Source: a virus
Virus record (IMG/VR): IMGVR_UViG_3300046373_000246
Coordinates: 1-54,107 of that record
Reading direction: 5' to 3' (one strand)
DNA: 54,107 bases
Below are positions 38,818 to 46,777 of the stretch, piece by piece. Position numbers and translations under genes: made by a program. The notes under the pieces are model-generated. The model was not told the origin of the DNA, did not search any database, and saw nothing but the letters and a program-made list of their open reading frames with translations. Each line of letters begins with the position of its first letter. The first letter of the stretch is position 1.

Positions 38818-39059
38818 AGATGGCCATCCCGGGCGAGCCAGAGAATGACCCGCTCACCGCCTACCTTCTCAACCTGTACCGGAACGTGTCTCGCGGTCGC
38901 CGGTACATCGCCGGCATGGCCGGGGCGTTCCCGCTGCCGCTCTCGGCGCGGGAGATCTCCGACTGGCTGGAGTCGCACCCCTCGCCGCTGCCGCGCGATG
39001 AGATCGACGATGTGATGTTTGCGCTGGATGCGGTGTGTTTGGCAAATGGCGACGAATGA
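38742..39059 (+). CDS. T domain of the GT tail chaperone (by -1 frameshift)
   Basis: A 105-residue extension reached from G by -1 frameshifting. The frame is open from the slippery site and reads ALARFEWEQEWGGESEKRR before the first ATG at 38820, so it is meant to be a fusion, not a separate gene. Downstream comes AIPGEPENDPLTAYLLNLYRNV...ISDWLESHPSPLPRDEIDDVMF. In lambda the T part binds the tail tube protein while the G part binds the tape measure. Confidence 0.8.
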   Translation, partial: ALARFEWEQEWGGESEKRRAVYSRLKMAIPGEPENDPLTAYLLNLYRNVSRGRRYIAGMAGAFPLPLSAREISDWLESHPSPLPRDEIDDVMFALDAVCLANGDE

Positions 39060-39065
39060 TTGGGT

Positions 39066-39704
39066 TCAGCCCTTAGAGTCCCAGCCTACAACCACGCCAT
39101 TGTCCAGCGTCACGCGCAATGCAAATCGGTTGCCTCCTTGGTGATCATATTTCCATACCTCTCGAGACTTGCTCTTCATGTACTTCTGATCAACCGCCTC
39201 CGGATTGCCAGCAGAATCAAAGAGCTGTGCAGCAGTCATGCCTTCCCAGATTTCCTGTCGCAGAATGGCTTGGACGATGCCCTCATCTTTATATTTTTCA
39301 ACCAGGTACGCAGTGCGCAGCTCGAGCTCTTCCGCTTTGCGTTGGTGTTCCAGTTCCGCTTTAGATGGGAACATTCGGGCGGCTTGACGCTGTCGCTCAC
39401 TTAAAAGGTGCCTCGTCCCGTCAGATCCCATTTCGGAAATGAAATGGTCATCCTCGAGGGATTCGATCAGTCGAGCCGCGCGGTTGTATCCGATCTTCAG
39501 GTGTCGCTGTAAAGCTGAAATACTGGTGCGACCAGTAGTAACGACGAAGCGGGCTGCCTCTAGGTAAAGAGAATCATCATTTGGGGATAGCTCAGAAGAA
39601 TCGAACTCAGGGTGATCTTCTTGCTCCCACTGTGGCGGAGGTGAGGGGCTGAGTGGGGCTACATAGTCCGACGACAGTCCTAAAATTTTTTTCCACCAAG
39701 ACAT
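39066..39704 (-). CDS. FtsK-gamma-like DNA-binding protein, moron
   Basis: A 212-residue protein on the strand opposite to the tail operon. Residues about 45-92 (LYLEAARFVVTTGRTSISALQRHLKIGYNRAARLIESLE) are an unmistakable FtsK gamma winged helix, the part of the chromosome translocase that reads KOPS sequences. The rest of FtsK is absent. Instead there is a short N-terminal tail (MSWWKKILGL, possibly membrane-associating) and a C-terminal helical then beta-like region. AAGGA precedes the ATG at 39704, and a dyad lies just upstream. The role is unknown; it may mimic or compete with host FtsK or act as a regulator. Confidence 0.78.
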   Translation of the reverse strand: MSWWKKILGLSSDYVAPLSPSPPPQWEQEDHPEFDSSELSPNDDSLYLEAARFVVTTGRTSISALQRHLKIGYNRAARLIESLEDDHFISEMGSDGTRHLLSERQRQAARMFPSKAELEHQRKAEELELRTAYLVEKYKDEGIVQAILRQEIWEGMTAAQLFDSAGNPEAVDQKYMKSKSREVWKYDHQGGNRFALRVTLDNGVVVGWDSKG

Positions 39705-39726
39705 AGACGGTCCTTGTCAGGTATTT

Positions 39727-39740
39727 AATCTCGTGAGATT
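39727..39740. promoter_or_regulatory. Dyad upstream of the FtsK-gamma-like gene
   Basis: AATCTC-GT-GAGATT, 22 bases before the start codon at 39704, in the position of an autoregulatory operator. Confidence 0.35.
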
Positions 39741-39764
39741 GATTGATGCCTGGCTTATGAAACG

Positions 39765-40187
39765 CTAGCAAAAATCGATCCACAGTGTTTCCAGACCATC
39801 CCATTCGCTCGCATAACCCGCCTCAGAAAGCATCGAATTGAACGAGTCAATAAGAGATTCGGCATCATCCTCAGGTAGGGATTCGAGCCCCATATCCTTT
39901 AGGTGCACCTGTGCCGTTGTGAGTCCATGCATTATTGCGTGGTTAATCTCGTTGACGATGCGGGACTTAATCTCAGCGGGGATGTTTTTACGGAACGCCG
40001 CTGACATTTCTCGCGCTTTTGCCGCCGGAAAAAGGGACTGGGTTCGAGCCTCACTCAGAAAACTCACCTCCAGCCGCGCCAATATCTCCGCTGTTGCGGA
40101 GCGTCCATTTTCCTTGGCTGCACTCATTACCTGATCTCTCAGTGCCTCAGGAATGCGCAGGTTGAATTGTGGATCTGTTCGGCTCAT
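39765..40187 (-). CDS. Mnt-like ribbon-helix-helix repressor
   Basis: A 140-residue protein. The N-terminal ~45 residues (RTDPQFNLRIPEALRDQVMSAAKENGRSATAEILARLE) are an Arc/Mnt ribbon-helix-helix. The longer C-terminal part is helical then acidic and may tetramerise, as the Mnt tail does. It is divergent from a 51-residue Arc-like gene whose first strand is nearly the same (MSRKDPQFNLRLPEAL), and an antirepressor gene follows. This is the P22 immI order mnt-arc-ant, so it probably represses the antirepressor promoter in the lysogen. Confidence 0.8.
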   Translation of the reverse strand: MSRTDPQFNLRIPEALRDQVMSAAKENGRSATAEILARLEVSFLSEARTQSLFPAAKAREMSAAFRKNIPAEIKSRIVNEINHAIMHGLTTAQVHLKDMGLESLPEDDAESLIDSFNSMLSEAGYASEWDGLETLWIDFC

Positions 40188-40231
40188 GTCAACTCGGTCA
40201 GATAGGGCTTTACTCGCTTTACCAAGAAGGA

Positions 40232-40299
40232 TGCATCACCGTGGTATTGACGGCAATGCATCACGGTTCTATATTGCTCTGGTGCACAACGGTGATGCA
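40232..40299. promoter_or_regulatory. Arc/Mnt operator-promoter region
   Basis: A near-consensus rightward promoter, TTGACG (40247-40252), 17-base spacer, TATATT (40270-40275), stands over three copies of an 11-bp operator: TGCATCACCGT (40232-40242), TGCATCACGGT in the spacer (40257-40267) and the inverse ACGGTGATGCA (40289-40299). It would drive arc and ant and be shut by the flanking RHH proteins. Confidence 0.8.
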
Positions 40300-40314
40300 C
40301 AGGGAGGGACGCAA

Positions 40315-40470
40315 ATGTCACGAAAAGATCCGCAGTTCAACCTGAGACTTCCAGAGGCGCTCAAGCAATGGGTGGAAAACGAAGCGCAGAAGAATTTCCG
40401 CTCGCAGACGGCAGAAGTGGTTTTTGCTTTGATGGAAGAGAAGAAACGGAGAGAGCAGGCTGCCGCCTAA
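40315..40470 (+). CDS. Arc-like ribbon-helix-helix repressor (51 aa)
   Basis: A minimal RHH protein of 51 residues, the size of P22 Arc (53). The strand DPQFNLRLPEAL is followed by helices VENEAQKNFRSQTAEVVFALMEEKKRRE. GGAGGG precedes the ATG at 40315. It is cotranscribed with the antirepressor and would dampen that promoter once synthesis starts, as Arc does. It is clearly paralogous to the divergent Mnt-like protein. Confidence 0.82.
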   Translation: MSRKDPQFNLRLPEALKQWVENEAQKNFRSQTAEVVFALMEEKKRREQAAA

Positions 40471-40476
40471 AACGAA

Positions 40477-40510
40477 GAAGCCCCGACGAGGTGAGAGTCG
40501 TCAGGGCTTC
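40477..40510 (+). promoter_or_regulatory. Hairpin between arc and ant
   Basis: GAAGCCC-c-GACGA pairs with TCGTC-a-GGGCTTC (40477-40489 with 40498-40510), 12 pairs with one mismatch and loop GGTGAGAG. No T-run. It lies 32 bases before the ant start, where P22 controls ant by sar RNA and Arc, so it may be a post-transcriptional control element. Confidence 0.5.
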
Positions 40511-40541
40511 GGGGAACGTTCAACGTACTAGGAAAAACGTC

Positions 40542-41411
40542 ATGTCGAATATTAGCACAGCGGTATCGAATGTCATCCCGTTCAGATCGGCCAATCTGTT
40601 GCTGGTGGAGAAAGAAGGCGAGCCATTTGTACCGATGAAACCGGTTGTTGAGGGCATGGGGCTGGCATGGCAGACCCAACATCGCAAGTTGATGGACGGG
40701 CGGTTTGCTTCAACTGTCACCATTATGGTGATAGTTGCCGATGATGGGAAAAGCCGCGAAATGGCTTGCCTTCCCCTGCGCAAACTTGCTGGATGGCTGA
40801 TGTCCATTCATGCCAGCAAGGTTCGGAGAGGGCTGCGTGACGTCGTAATCGCTTTTCAAAATGAATGCGACGATGTTCTGTGGTCGCACTGGAACAAAAC
40901 CCACGCTCCTGTTTCGCTGCCGGCGAGCACGAATTTCACCTTGATCGGCACCACCATCGGCTCCGACGGCTTTCACTGTCTGTCTGCGGTAATCGACGGA
41001 AAAATCAGGCGCCTCGATAAGCGTGCCAAGCAAAGCGCGCGCATGCACATCTGGTCGCAGGTACACAAAGCTTTCAGCGTGGTGCGCGGGGAAGACATCC
41101 CCGCTGAAAAGCTTGAGTCTGCGATGAACTTCGTTGCCGCATACTCGATTGAAGGTCAGTACCTGACAAAACCGGCGGAACCGCAGCTCGATGTAAGTCG
41201 CAGCGGCCGCTACCTGCTCAGCTTCAACCACAAGGGCGAGCAGCAGATCATTCAGGTTGCTGACGATGCTTTCGTCATGTCGCAGGATGAGTTTTTGGCA
41301 GGGATTGCGCACGTACCCGGCGACATTCCGATCACCACAGACGGGCTATTCGCGTTTGCCATCGCGGCGTTGAACAATCTCAGGATTCGAGCGCAGACAA
41401 AGGTAGCTTGA
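40542..41411 (+). CDS. P22 Ant-type antirepressor
   Basis: A 289-residue antirepressor. The N-terminal domain (FRSANLLLVEKEGEPFVPMKPVVEGMGLAWQTQHRKLM...EMACLPLRKLAGWLMSI) is the P22_AR_N domain. A different C-terminal half (about 140-289) contains SARMHIWSQVHKAFSVVRGEDIP. In P22, Ant binds the main repressor and induces resident prophages. Here it is the second antirepressor of the phage besides the Rha/Ant at 20228. AGGA precedes the ATG at 40542. Confidence 0.85.
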   Translation: MSNISTAVSNVIPFRSANLLLVEKEGEPFVPMKPVVEGMGLAWQTQHRKLMDGRFASTVTIMVIVADDGKSREMACLPLRKLAGWLMSIHASKVRRGLRDVVIAFQNECDDVLWSHWNKTHAPVSLPASTNFTLIGTTIGSDGFHCLSAVIDGKIRRLDKRAKQSARMHIWSQVHKAFSVVRGEDIPAEKLESAMNFVAAYSIEGQYLTKPAEPQLDVSRSGRYLLSFNHKGEQQIIQVADDAFVMSQDEFLAGIAHVPGDIPITTDGLFAFAIAALNNLRIRAQTKVA

Positions 41412-41426
41412 TTGATCAAGCCATGT

Positions 41427-41447
41427 ACCCCGCACCCGCGGGGTTTT
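41427..41447 (+). terminator. Rho-independent terminator after ant
   Basis: ACCCCGC/GCGGGGT stem (41427-41433, 41438-41444) with loop ACCC followed by TTT. Confidence 0.75.
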
Positions 41448-41474
41448 GGCGCTTCCTGCGGATGGTGGTAGATT
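41446..41474 (+). promoter_or_regulatory. Promoter of the superinfection-immunity gene
   Basis: TTGGCG (41446-41451), 17-base spacer, TAGATT (41469-41474), located right after the ant terminator and 26 bp before the immunity gene, so this gene can be read independently of the late operon. Confidence 0.6.
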
Positions 41475-41499
41475 GCTGCCATCTACAGGGAGATTCACC

Positions 41500-41838
41500 A
41501 TGTCCGACGCATCGAGCCCGATAACTGGATTTATCCTACTGGCGATAGCATTCATCGCCTATTTCCTCCCCACGTTTATCGCTGCTAAACGGGATCATCC
41601 GAACGGAACTGGGATTTTTTTATTGAACCTGTTCTTGGGGTGGACCTTCATTGGATGGCTGGCGGCTTTGATTTGGTCGGTATCAGCTTTCAAACAACCG
41701 GAAAAATTAACGCCGGCTACATCTAGCGAGCCGAATCTTCGTATCAACCAGTTGCAGACACTTGCAGCCTTAAAGGAAAAAGGTGTTTTGACGGAGGCTG
41801 AGTTCGAAGCTGAGAAGGCGAAGCTTTTGCAGTCTTAA
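41500..41838 (+). CDS. Superinfection immunity protein with SHOCT tail
   Basis: A 112-residue membrane protein. Residues about 5-65 contain two transmembrane helices around FLPTFIAAKRDHPNGTGIFLLNLFLGWTFIGW, the signature of the Imm superinfection-immunity family (T4 Imm-like), which blocks entry of a second phage's DNA. The C-terminal ~28 residues (LQTLAALKEKGVLTEAEFEAEKAKLL) form a SHOCT motif. It has its own promoter and is flanked by terminators, so it is a classic moron expressed from the prophage. Confidence 0.85.
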   Translation: MSDASSPITGFILLAIAFIAYFLPTFIAAKRDHPNGTGIFLLNLFLGWTFIGWLAALIWSVSAFKQPEKLTPATSSEPNLRINQLQTLAALKEKGVLTEAEFEAEKAKLLQS

Positions 41839-41853
41839 TACAACAATTTCAAT

Positions 41854-41875
41854 AACCCGCTTAGGCGGGTTTTTT
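41854..41875 (+). terminator. Terminator before the tape measure gene
   Basis: AACCCGC/GCGGGTT stem (41854-41860, 41865-41871), loop TTAG, T-run, then the recurring TTTTTTATGCC and GCCTGGAGAAA ribosome-site cassette. Confidence 0.8.
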
Positions 41876-41891
41876 ATGCCTGGAGAAAGTC

Positions 41892-44864
41892 ATGACCCAA
41901 ACGTCACGCCTCGTTTTGGAGATCGATAGTCGGGACGCTGAAAAAAAGGCAGCGGACACTCGTCAGGCTTTGGAAGAGCTCGAATCCCTGGGGATTCCCA
42001 CCCAGCGATCGATGGCAAAGGCTGCGGCCGGTATAAGCGAAGCAGGAAAGAGTGCTGATGGTGCTCGCAAGTCTTACGGCTACTACCGGGACGAAGTTGA
42101 GCAACTGCTGGGTCGGCTTGATCCTCTACGGAGGAAGCAGCAAGAACTCGCCAAAAGCCAAGCTGAATTGGCTTCGGCGTTCAAGCGAGGCGACATTGGG
42201 GAAGCTGGCTACAAAGAGTTTTCAGCAATCATTCGGGATCAGTCCACAGCCATATCAGCGCAGCGGTCGGCTTTGAAAAACCTGAACGGTGATTTGGGCA
42301 AGACGGGAATGACGGCCAAGGCGACCGCCGCAGCACTAAGGGGTGTGCCTGCCCAGTTCACTGACATCGCGGTCTCCCTTCAGGCAGGCCAGGCCCCGTT
42401 AACCGTTCTGCTTCAGCAGGGCGGGCAGCTTAAAGATATGTTTGGTGGCATTGGCCCCGCTGCGAAAGCTCTTGGTGGCTATATTGTCGGGCTTGTAAAC
42501 CCGTTTACTGTTGCCGCTGCAGCTCTCGGTGGCTTGGCAGCCATTTATTACGATGCAGAGAAGGGAGCAAGCGCTTTCAACAACGCATTATTTTCGGGCT
42601 CCGCCAGCTCGGGGCAAACAGCATCTAGCTTATCGTCGATAGCAAAGGACGCGTCGAGCTTGACGGGCAGCCTATCTCAGGCGAAAGAGGCAGTAATAGC
42701 GCTCGCCGCAAGCAGTGGATTGAGCCAAGTTCAGTTCAGAAATCTCGCAGAGGCGGCGACTTCGATAAGCGAATTCACGGGCAAAAGCGCGGGCGAAGTT
42801 GCTAAAACTCTAGGCGATCTGGGTTCGAATGCGACTAAGGCTGCCGAGAAAATTAGCGCCCAATACGGGCTTCTCACTGCAGCACAATACGATCTGATCA
42901 CCAGCCTGGACGCTCAAGGTAAAAAGCAGGAAGCCCTTGATGTCTTAAGCGAGTCGCTCAATCAAAATGCCCAGGCACGCCTAAAGCGCTATCAAGAGTC
43001 TCTATCAGCTGTTGAGAAAGGATGGAATAGCATCGGCGCGGCAATAAGCAGTGCCTACAGCCAATTAAAGGGTGAGCTTTTTCCGGACAGCGCGAAGCAG
43101 ATCGAAATTATTGAGCGGATTCTGAAAACCCGACAGGAAGGCGGTGTAACTGGCGCGTTATCCACTGGGCTGAGCAAGCTCAACGGAATGCTCGGGCTGG
43201 CCGATGGAGAGAATGATGATTCAACAGAGGTGCTGGAGAAAAGACTTTCTCTGATGAAGCTTGGTTTATGGGTGACACAGCAAAATGCCCTCGCCGAGGG
43301 AGAGGCCACTCGTAAAAATCAAGAGCGGATCGACGCAGAAAGCAAGTGGACTTCGATCACCAAAAAGAACATGTCGGATCAGAAGAAGTTGGCTCTGGAC
43401 ATAGCCGAGGCAAGGAAAGTCGGTGTCGAGGCTGGGAAATCGCAGGCAGAAATTGACAAGGAAGTGGCCGACATTCAGGCCAAGTTCGACAAGAGCCAAG
43501 CGAAACCAAAGGCCGTAACCGAGGACGCCGGCCAGCGGATGCTCGACGAAGCCCGGCAGCGCTACGCGGTTCTCCAGCAGCAAAACTCCCTCATCGGCAG
43601 CCAGGCTGACGGAACAAAGTCGCTCGGCACCGAGGCCAAAAAGCTGCTCGAGCTGGAACAGCAAATCGCCGACCTGAAGGACAAGAAGACGCTCACCGCC
43701 GCGCAGAAGCAGATCCTGGCCATGGCTGATCTCAACCTGGCGCAGCAGAAGCAGAATGCGGCGCTGGAAAAGCAGACGGATCTGCTGAAGACCGCCACTG
43801 AACAGCGTCAGAAGCTCGCGGCGTTCCAAGAGAACCTGCAATCGCAGCTGAAGACCGCCCAGACCGGGTTGGACAACGATTTGGCAGGCCTCGGCATGGG
43901 CGACCTGCAGCGTCAGCGGCTGAAGGAGCAACTGAGCATCCAGCAGTCCTATCAGTCGCAGTTGGACCGGCTGACCTACGACTACAACAAGAGCAACAAG
44001 TCGGCCGACAAGACGGAGCTCTACAACCAGGAGACCGAAGCTCTTCGCGCCGCCCTGCAAACTCGCCTCGCGATGCAGCAGCAGTATTATTCGGACGTCG
44101 ACAAAGCCCAGTCGGACTGGTCGCTCGGCGCTTCATCGGCGTTTCAGACCTACTCCGAGCAGGCCCGCGACGTTGCCGGCCAAACCCGCAACCTGTTCAC
44201 CAACGCCTTCAGCAACATGGAAGACGGCATCATCCAGTTCGTGAAGACCGGGAAGCTGTCGTTCAAGGATCTGGCCGACGGCATCATCGCCGACCTAATC
44301 CGCATCCAGGTGCGTCAGGCGGCGGTGGGCATCTTCGGCACGCTGTTCAGCGGACTGGCGGGCGCTGGTGCATCTGCTGCTGGTAATGGCTTCGCGGCTG
44401 GATCGGCTGCTGCCACGTCCTCCAGTCTGGGCGCATCGGCGGCCGGTTACAGCTCGAAGTACGGCTTTTCCGACGGTGGTTATACCGGCGACGGCGGCAA
44501 GTTCGAGCCGAAGGGCGTGGTGCACGGCGGTGAGTTCGTGGTGCGCAAGGACGTGGTCAGCCAGCCCGGCGCCCGGGAATTCCTCGAGCGCATGAACTCG
44601 AACACCAAGGGCTATGCTGACGGTGGCTACGTTGGTGGTGGGGTATCTATTTCGAGAGCAGCTGCTTCTTCTGCATCGATGAGCCTTCCACCAATTGAGC
44701 AGAACTTCTATTTCCAAGGCAACCCTGATTCAAACACCGCCGAGCAACTGAAGCAGGCTGCAGATGATGGCGCGAACCGCGGCATGAAAGGGGCGTACGA
44801 GATGATGCTGCGTGACCTCAAACAAAACGGACCAGCAATGCAACTGATAAGGAGAAATCGATGA
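41892..44864 (+). CDS. Tail length tape-measure protein
   Basis: A 990-residue tape measure of the lambda H type. It has long helical regions throughout, two hydrophobic stretches near residues 150-225 (GGYIVGLVNPFTVAAAALGGLAAIYYD), and a C-terminal region with the family signature (FSNMEDGIIQFVKTGKLSFKDLADGIIADLIRIQVRQA). It sets tail length and probably helps DNA cross the membrane. Base composition appears to shift to higher GC around 43500, which suggests a recombination joint inside the gene. Confidence 0.9.
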   Translation: MTQTSRLVLEIDSRDAEKKAADTRQALEELESLGIPTQRSMAKAAAGISEAGKSADGARKSYGYYRDEVEQLLGRLDPLRRKQQELAKSQAELASAFKRGDIGEAGYKEFSAIIRDQSTAISAQRSALKNLNGDLGKTGMTAKATAAALRGVPAQFTDIAVSLQAGQAPLTVLLQQGGQLKDMFGGIGPAAKALGGYIVGLVNPFTVAAAALGGLAAIYYDAEKGASAFNNALFSGSASSGQTASSLSSIAKDASSLTGSLSQAKEAVIALAASSGLSQVQFRNLAEAATSISEFTGKSAGEVAKTLGDLGSNATKAAEKISAQYGLLTAAQYDLITSLDAQGKKQEALDVLSESLNQNAQARLKRYQESLSAVEKGWNSIGAAISSAYSQLKGELFPDSAKQIEIIERILKTRQEGGVTGALSTGLSKLNGMLGLADGENDDSTEVLEKRLSLMKLGLWVTQQNALAEGEATRKNQERIDAESKWTSITKKNMSDQKKLALDIAEARKVGVEAGKSQAEIDKEVADIQAKFDKSQAKPKAVTEDAGQRMLDEARQRYAVLQQQNSLIGSQADGTKSLGTEAKKLLELEQQIADLKDKKTLTAAQKQILAMADLNLAQQKQNAALEKQTDLLKTATEQRQKLAAFQENLQSQLKTAQTGLDNDLAGLGMGDLQRQRLKEQLSIQQSYQSQLDRLTYDYNKSNKSADKTELYNQETEALRAALQTRLAMQQQYYSDVDKAQSDWSLGASSAFQTYSEQARDVAGQTRNLFTNAFSNMEDGIIQFVKTGKLSFKDLADGIIADLIRIQVRQAAVGIFGTLFSGLAGAGASAAGNGFAAGSAAATSSSLGASAAGYSSKYGFSDGGYTGDGGKFEPKGVVHGGEFVVRKDVVSQPGAREFLERMNSNTKGYADGGYVGGGVSISRAAASSASMSLPPIEQNFYFQGNPDSNTAEQLKQAADDGANRGMKGAYEMMLRDLKQNGPAMQLIRRNR

Positions 44865-45160
44865 AGGTTTCCGATTTGGATACGGGGAAGCTGATCGAGG
44901 TAATCAACCGTGCAATCTTCCCAGTGGTTTTTGAGGGCGTAGACGCCCAAACACCTCCAAACGAGTTGCGTGATCGTGCAAACCTGAACTCCGAGATCAT
45001 GGGGCGGATCATGGGGGTTCTCCTCTGCAATGATGAGGTTGGCGAGGAGATCTTTGATCTGATTGATCGAAGCGTGGCGCATATGAAGACAGGACACGCT
45101 GAATCGTTTGGCGAGTTGCTGGGGCCGGGCGGCTCATTGAGCAAAATTCACAAGCTCTAA
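44861..45160 (+). CDS. Small hypothetical protein in the tail operon
   Basis: A 99-residue acidic helical protein (VSDLDTGKLIEVINRAIFP...NSEIMGRIMGVLLCNDEVGEEIFDLIDRSVAHMK). It is coupled by ATGA to the tape measure. No family is recognised. Its AT content is a little higher than that of the tail genes that follow. Confidence 0.55.
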   Translation: MKVSDLDTGKLIEVINRAIFPVVFEGVDAQTPPNELRDRANLNSEIMGRIMGVLLCNDEVGEEIFDLIDRSVAHMKTGHAESFGELLGPGGSLSKIHKL

Positions 45161-45189
45161 ACGCCGCCGATTTTTCCAAGGAGTACCGC

Positions 45190-45774
45190 ATGGCTCTCAC
45201 GTGGCCGGCTTCATTGCGCCCGTCAGAAATGACGTGGGGCATCGTCAATAACAGCAGGGCGTTCACGTCGACACTCTCGAACGCCCAGCAAATCATCGGC
45301 TACCCGGGCGCCTACTGGCAATGCACGCTGACCTTCGGGCTATTGACGAGGGCTCAGGAGCGCGAGCTGTCGGCGTTCCTTGGGAGACTCGACGGCATGA
45401 TGGGCACCTTCAACCTTCCGGCCTTTACCCGGAGCAGGACGAACAGCGTCGGCGCACTGACAGTGGTCACCGGTAACGCTCAGGCACGGTCGATGGTCAT
45501 CGGCGGTGCAACGGCGAACGCCCCGGCTTTCAGCGCCGGCGACTACATAACCATTGCCGGTGAGATGTTCGAAGTCACTGATCCTGTATCAGCAAATGCG
45601 CAGGGCAGGGTGACCGTGCTGCTCAACAAGCGGATCCGCAAGACGCTCACGGCCGGTACAGCCGTCGAGTATCTCAACCCGTACTCGGAAATGCGGATGA
45701 CCTCTGACACCTGGTCCATGTCCGTGCGCCCCGTGGTCGCGAACGGCAGTTATCAATTCAGGGAGGCTTTCTGA
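45190..45774 (+). CDS. Minor tail protein (tail tip assembly)
   Basis: A 194-residue beta-rich protein in the distal-tail position, with LTWPASLRPSEMTWGIVNN at the start, DYITIAGEMFEVTDPVSANAQGRVTVLLNKRI in the middle and SVRPVVANGSYQFREAF at the end. It likely forms the ring joining tape measure and tip. It overlaps the next gene by one base. Confidence 0.65.
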   Translation: MALTWPASLRPSEMTWGIVNNSRAFTSTLSNAQQIIGYPGAYWQCTLTFGLLTRAQERELSAFLGRLDGMMGTFNLPAFTRSRTNSVGALTVVTGNAQARSMVIGGATANAPAFSAGDYITIAGEMFEVTDPVSANAQGRVTVLLNKRIRKTLTAGTAVEYLNPYSEMRMTSDTWSMSVRPVVANGSYQFREAF

Positions 45775-46376
45775 TGCCCTCAGCATTCCCGTTCAGCCAG
45801 AACGTGGTGAACATCATTGCCACTGGCCGTTTCATGCCGGTCTACGCCGTTCAGCTCGACTTAGTCGACGGCATGGTCTTCGCGCATACCGGCACCGGCG
45901 ACCTGGTGGTCGACGGCATCACCTATCAGGGTGTTGGCAATTTCGGCCAGGTCAGCCAGTCGCAGGAAAGCGACAACTCCGGTTCGCCAATGTCGGTCGA
46001 GCTCACCCTCAGCGGCCTGGATGCCTACATCCTCTCCGAGACGAACGTGCGCGGCTGTCGCGGCCGGATGGCCAAGGTCATGTTCGTGGTGTTCGACGAG
46101 GCTGGCAACTACGCGGCGGACATCCTGTTTTCCGGCCGAATGGATGCAGCCAAGTTCTCGTTCGCCGGCAACGGCCAGGACGGCAACAGCATCACTGTGC
46201 CCGTAGTTGACCGGATGGCCGAGTGGAGCCGCACCGGTACCGAACGATTCACCGACGAAAACCACCGTGCGCGCCATGACGGGGACCGGTTCTTCTACGC
46301 CATCGCCCAGATGTCCGAGTGGCCCATTTACTGGGGCTCGAAGAAGGACGCACCGACATTCACCTATGGAAGTTAG
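45774..46376 (+). CDS. Tail hub protein (DUF2163-like)
   Basis: A 200-residue protein. LVDGMVFAHTGTGDLVVDGITYQGVGNFGQVSQSQESDN followed by SVELTLSGLD is a pattern I associate with DUF2163 and related tail-hub components. It lies between the distal tail protein and the NlpC-like gene as in other siphoviruses of this type. Confidence 0.65.
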   Translation: MPSAFPFSQNVVNIIATGRFMPVYAVQLDLVDGMVFAHTGTGDLVVDGITYQGVGNFGQVSQSQESDNSGSPMSVELTLSGLDAYILSETNVRGCRGRMAKVMFVVFDEAGNYAADILFSGRMDAAKFSFAGNGQDGNSITVPVVDRMAEWSRTGTERFTDENHRARHDGDRFFYAIAQMSEWPIYWGSKKDAPTFTYGS

Positions 46377-46378
46377 CC

Positions 46379-46777
46379 ATGCGCTACCGAGACTGGACAA
46401 CCCGTCTTAACGACGTGATCAAGGCCGCCCAAGAGCGGCCTTTTTCATGGGGCGAATTTGACTGCTGCCTGTTTGCTGCGGACTGCACGGCGGCGATTTG
46501 TGGCGTCGATCCGGCCGAGAACTACCGCGGCAAATACACCACGGAAACCGGCGCCAAGCGGCAGCTGAAAAAGCAGCACGGCAGCCTTGAAGCTGCATGG
46601 GACGCCCATTTTGCGAGGGTCCCGCTGGCTTTCATCCAGCGCGGTGATGTCGTGATGTACGAGGCGCCCGGCGGCCGAAGCATGGCTGTTTTCTGGGCTG
46701 GCGATTATTGGGCAACAACCGACGACGGCGCAGCCCGTGTCGTATGCGAGCCACTGGCCGCGTGGAGGGTTGAATGA
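46379..46777 (+). CDS. DUF6950 / NlpC-like tail protein
   Basis: A 132-residue protein in the lambda K position. FSWGEFDCCLFAADCTAAICG resembles the catalytic-Cys segment of NlpC/P60-type peptidoglycan hydrolases, and a later FIQRGDVVMYEAPGGRSMAVFWAGD could carry the remaining fold. I recall the family as DUF6950. A classical catalytic His is not obvious, so enzymatic activity is uncertain. ATGA-coupled to the J-like gene. Confidence 0.72.
   Translation: MRYRDWTTRLNDVIKAAQERPFSWGEFDCCLFAADCTAAICGVDPAENYRGKYTTETGAKRQLKKQHGSLEAAWDAHFARVPLAFIQRGDVVMYEAPGGRSMAVFWAGDYWATTDDGAARVVCEPLAAWRVE

Noticed and set aside
38820-39059. Separate 79-residue gene after chaperone G
   Set aside because: The frame is open back to the slippery heptamer and no ribosome site precedes the ATG, so it is the T domain of the GT fusion.
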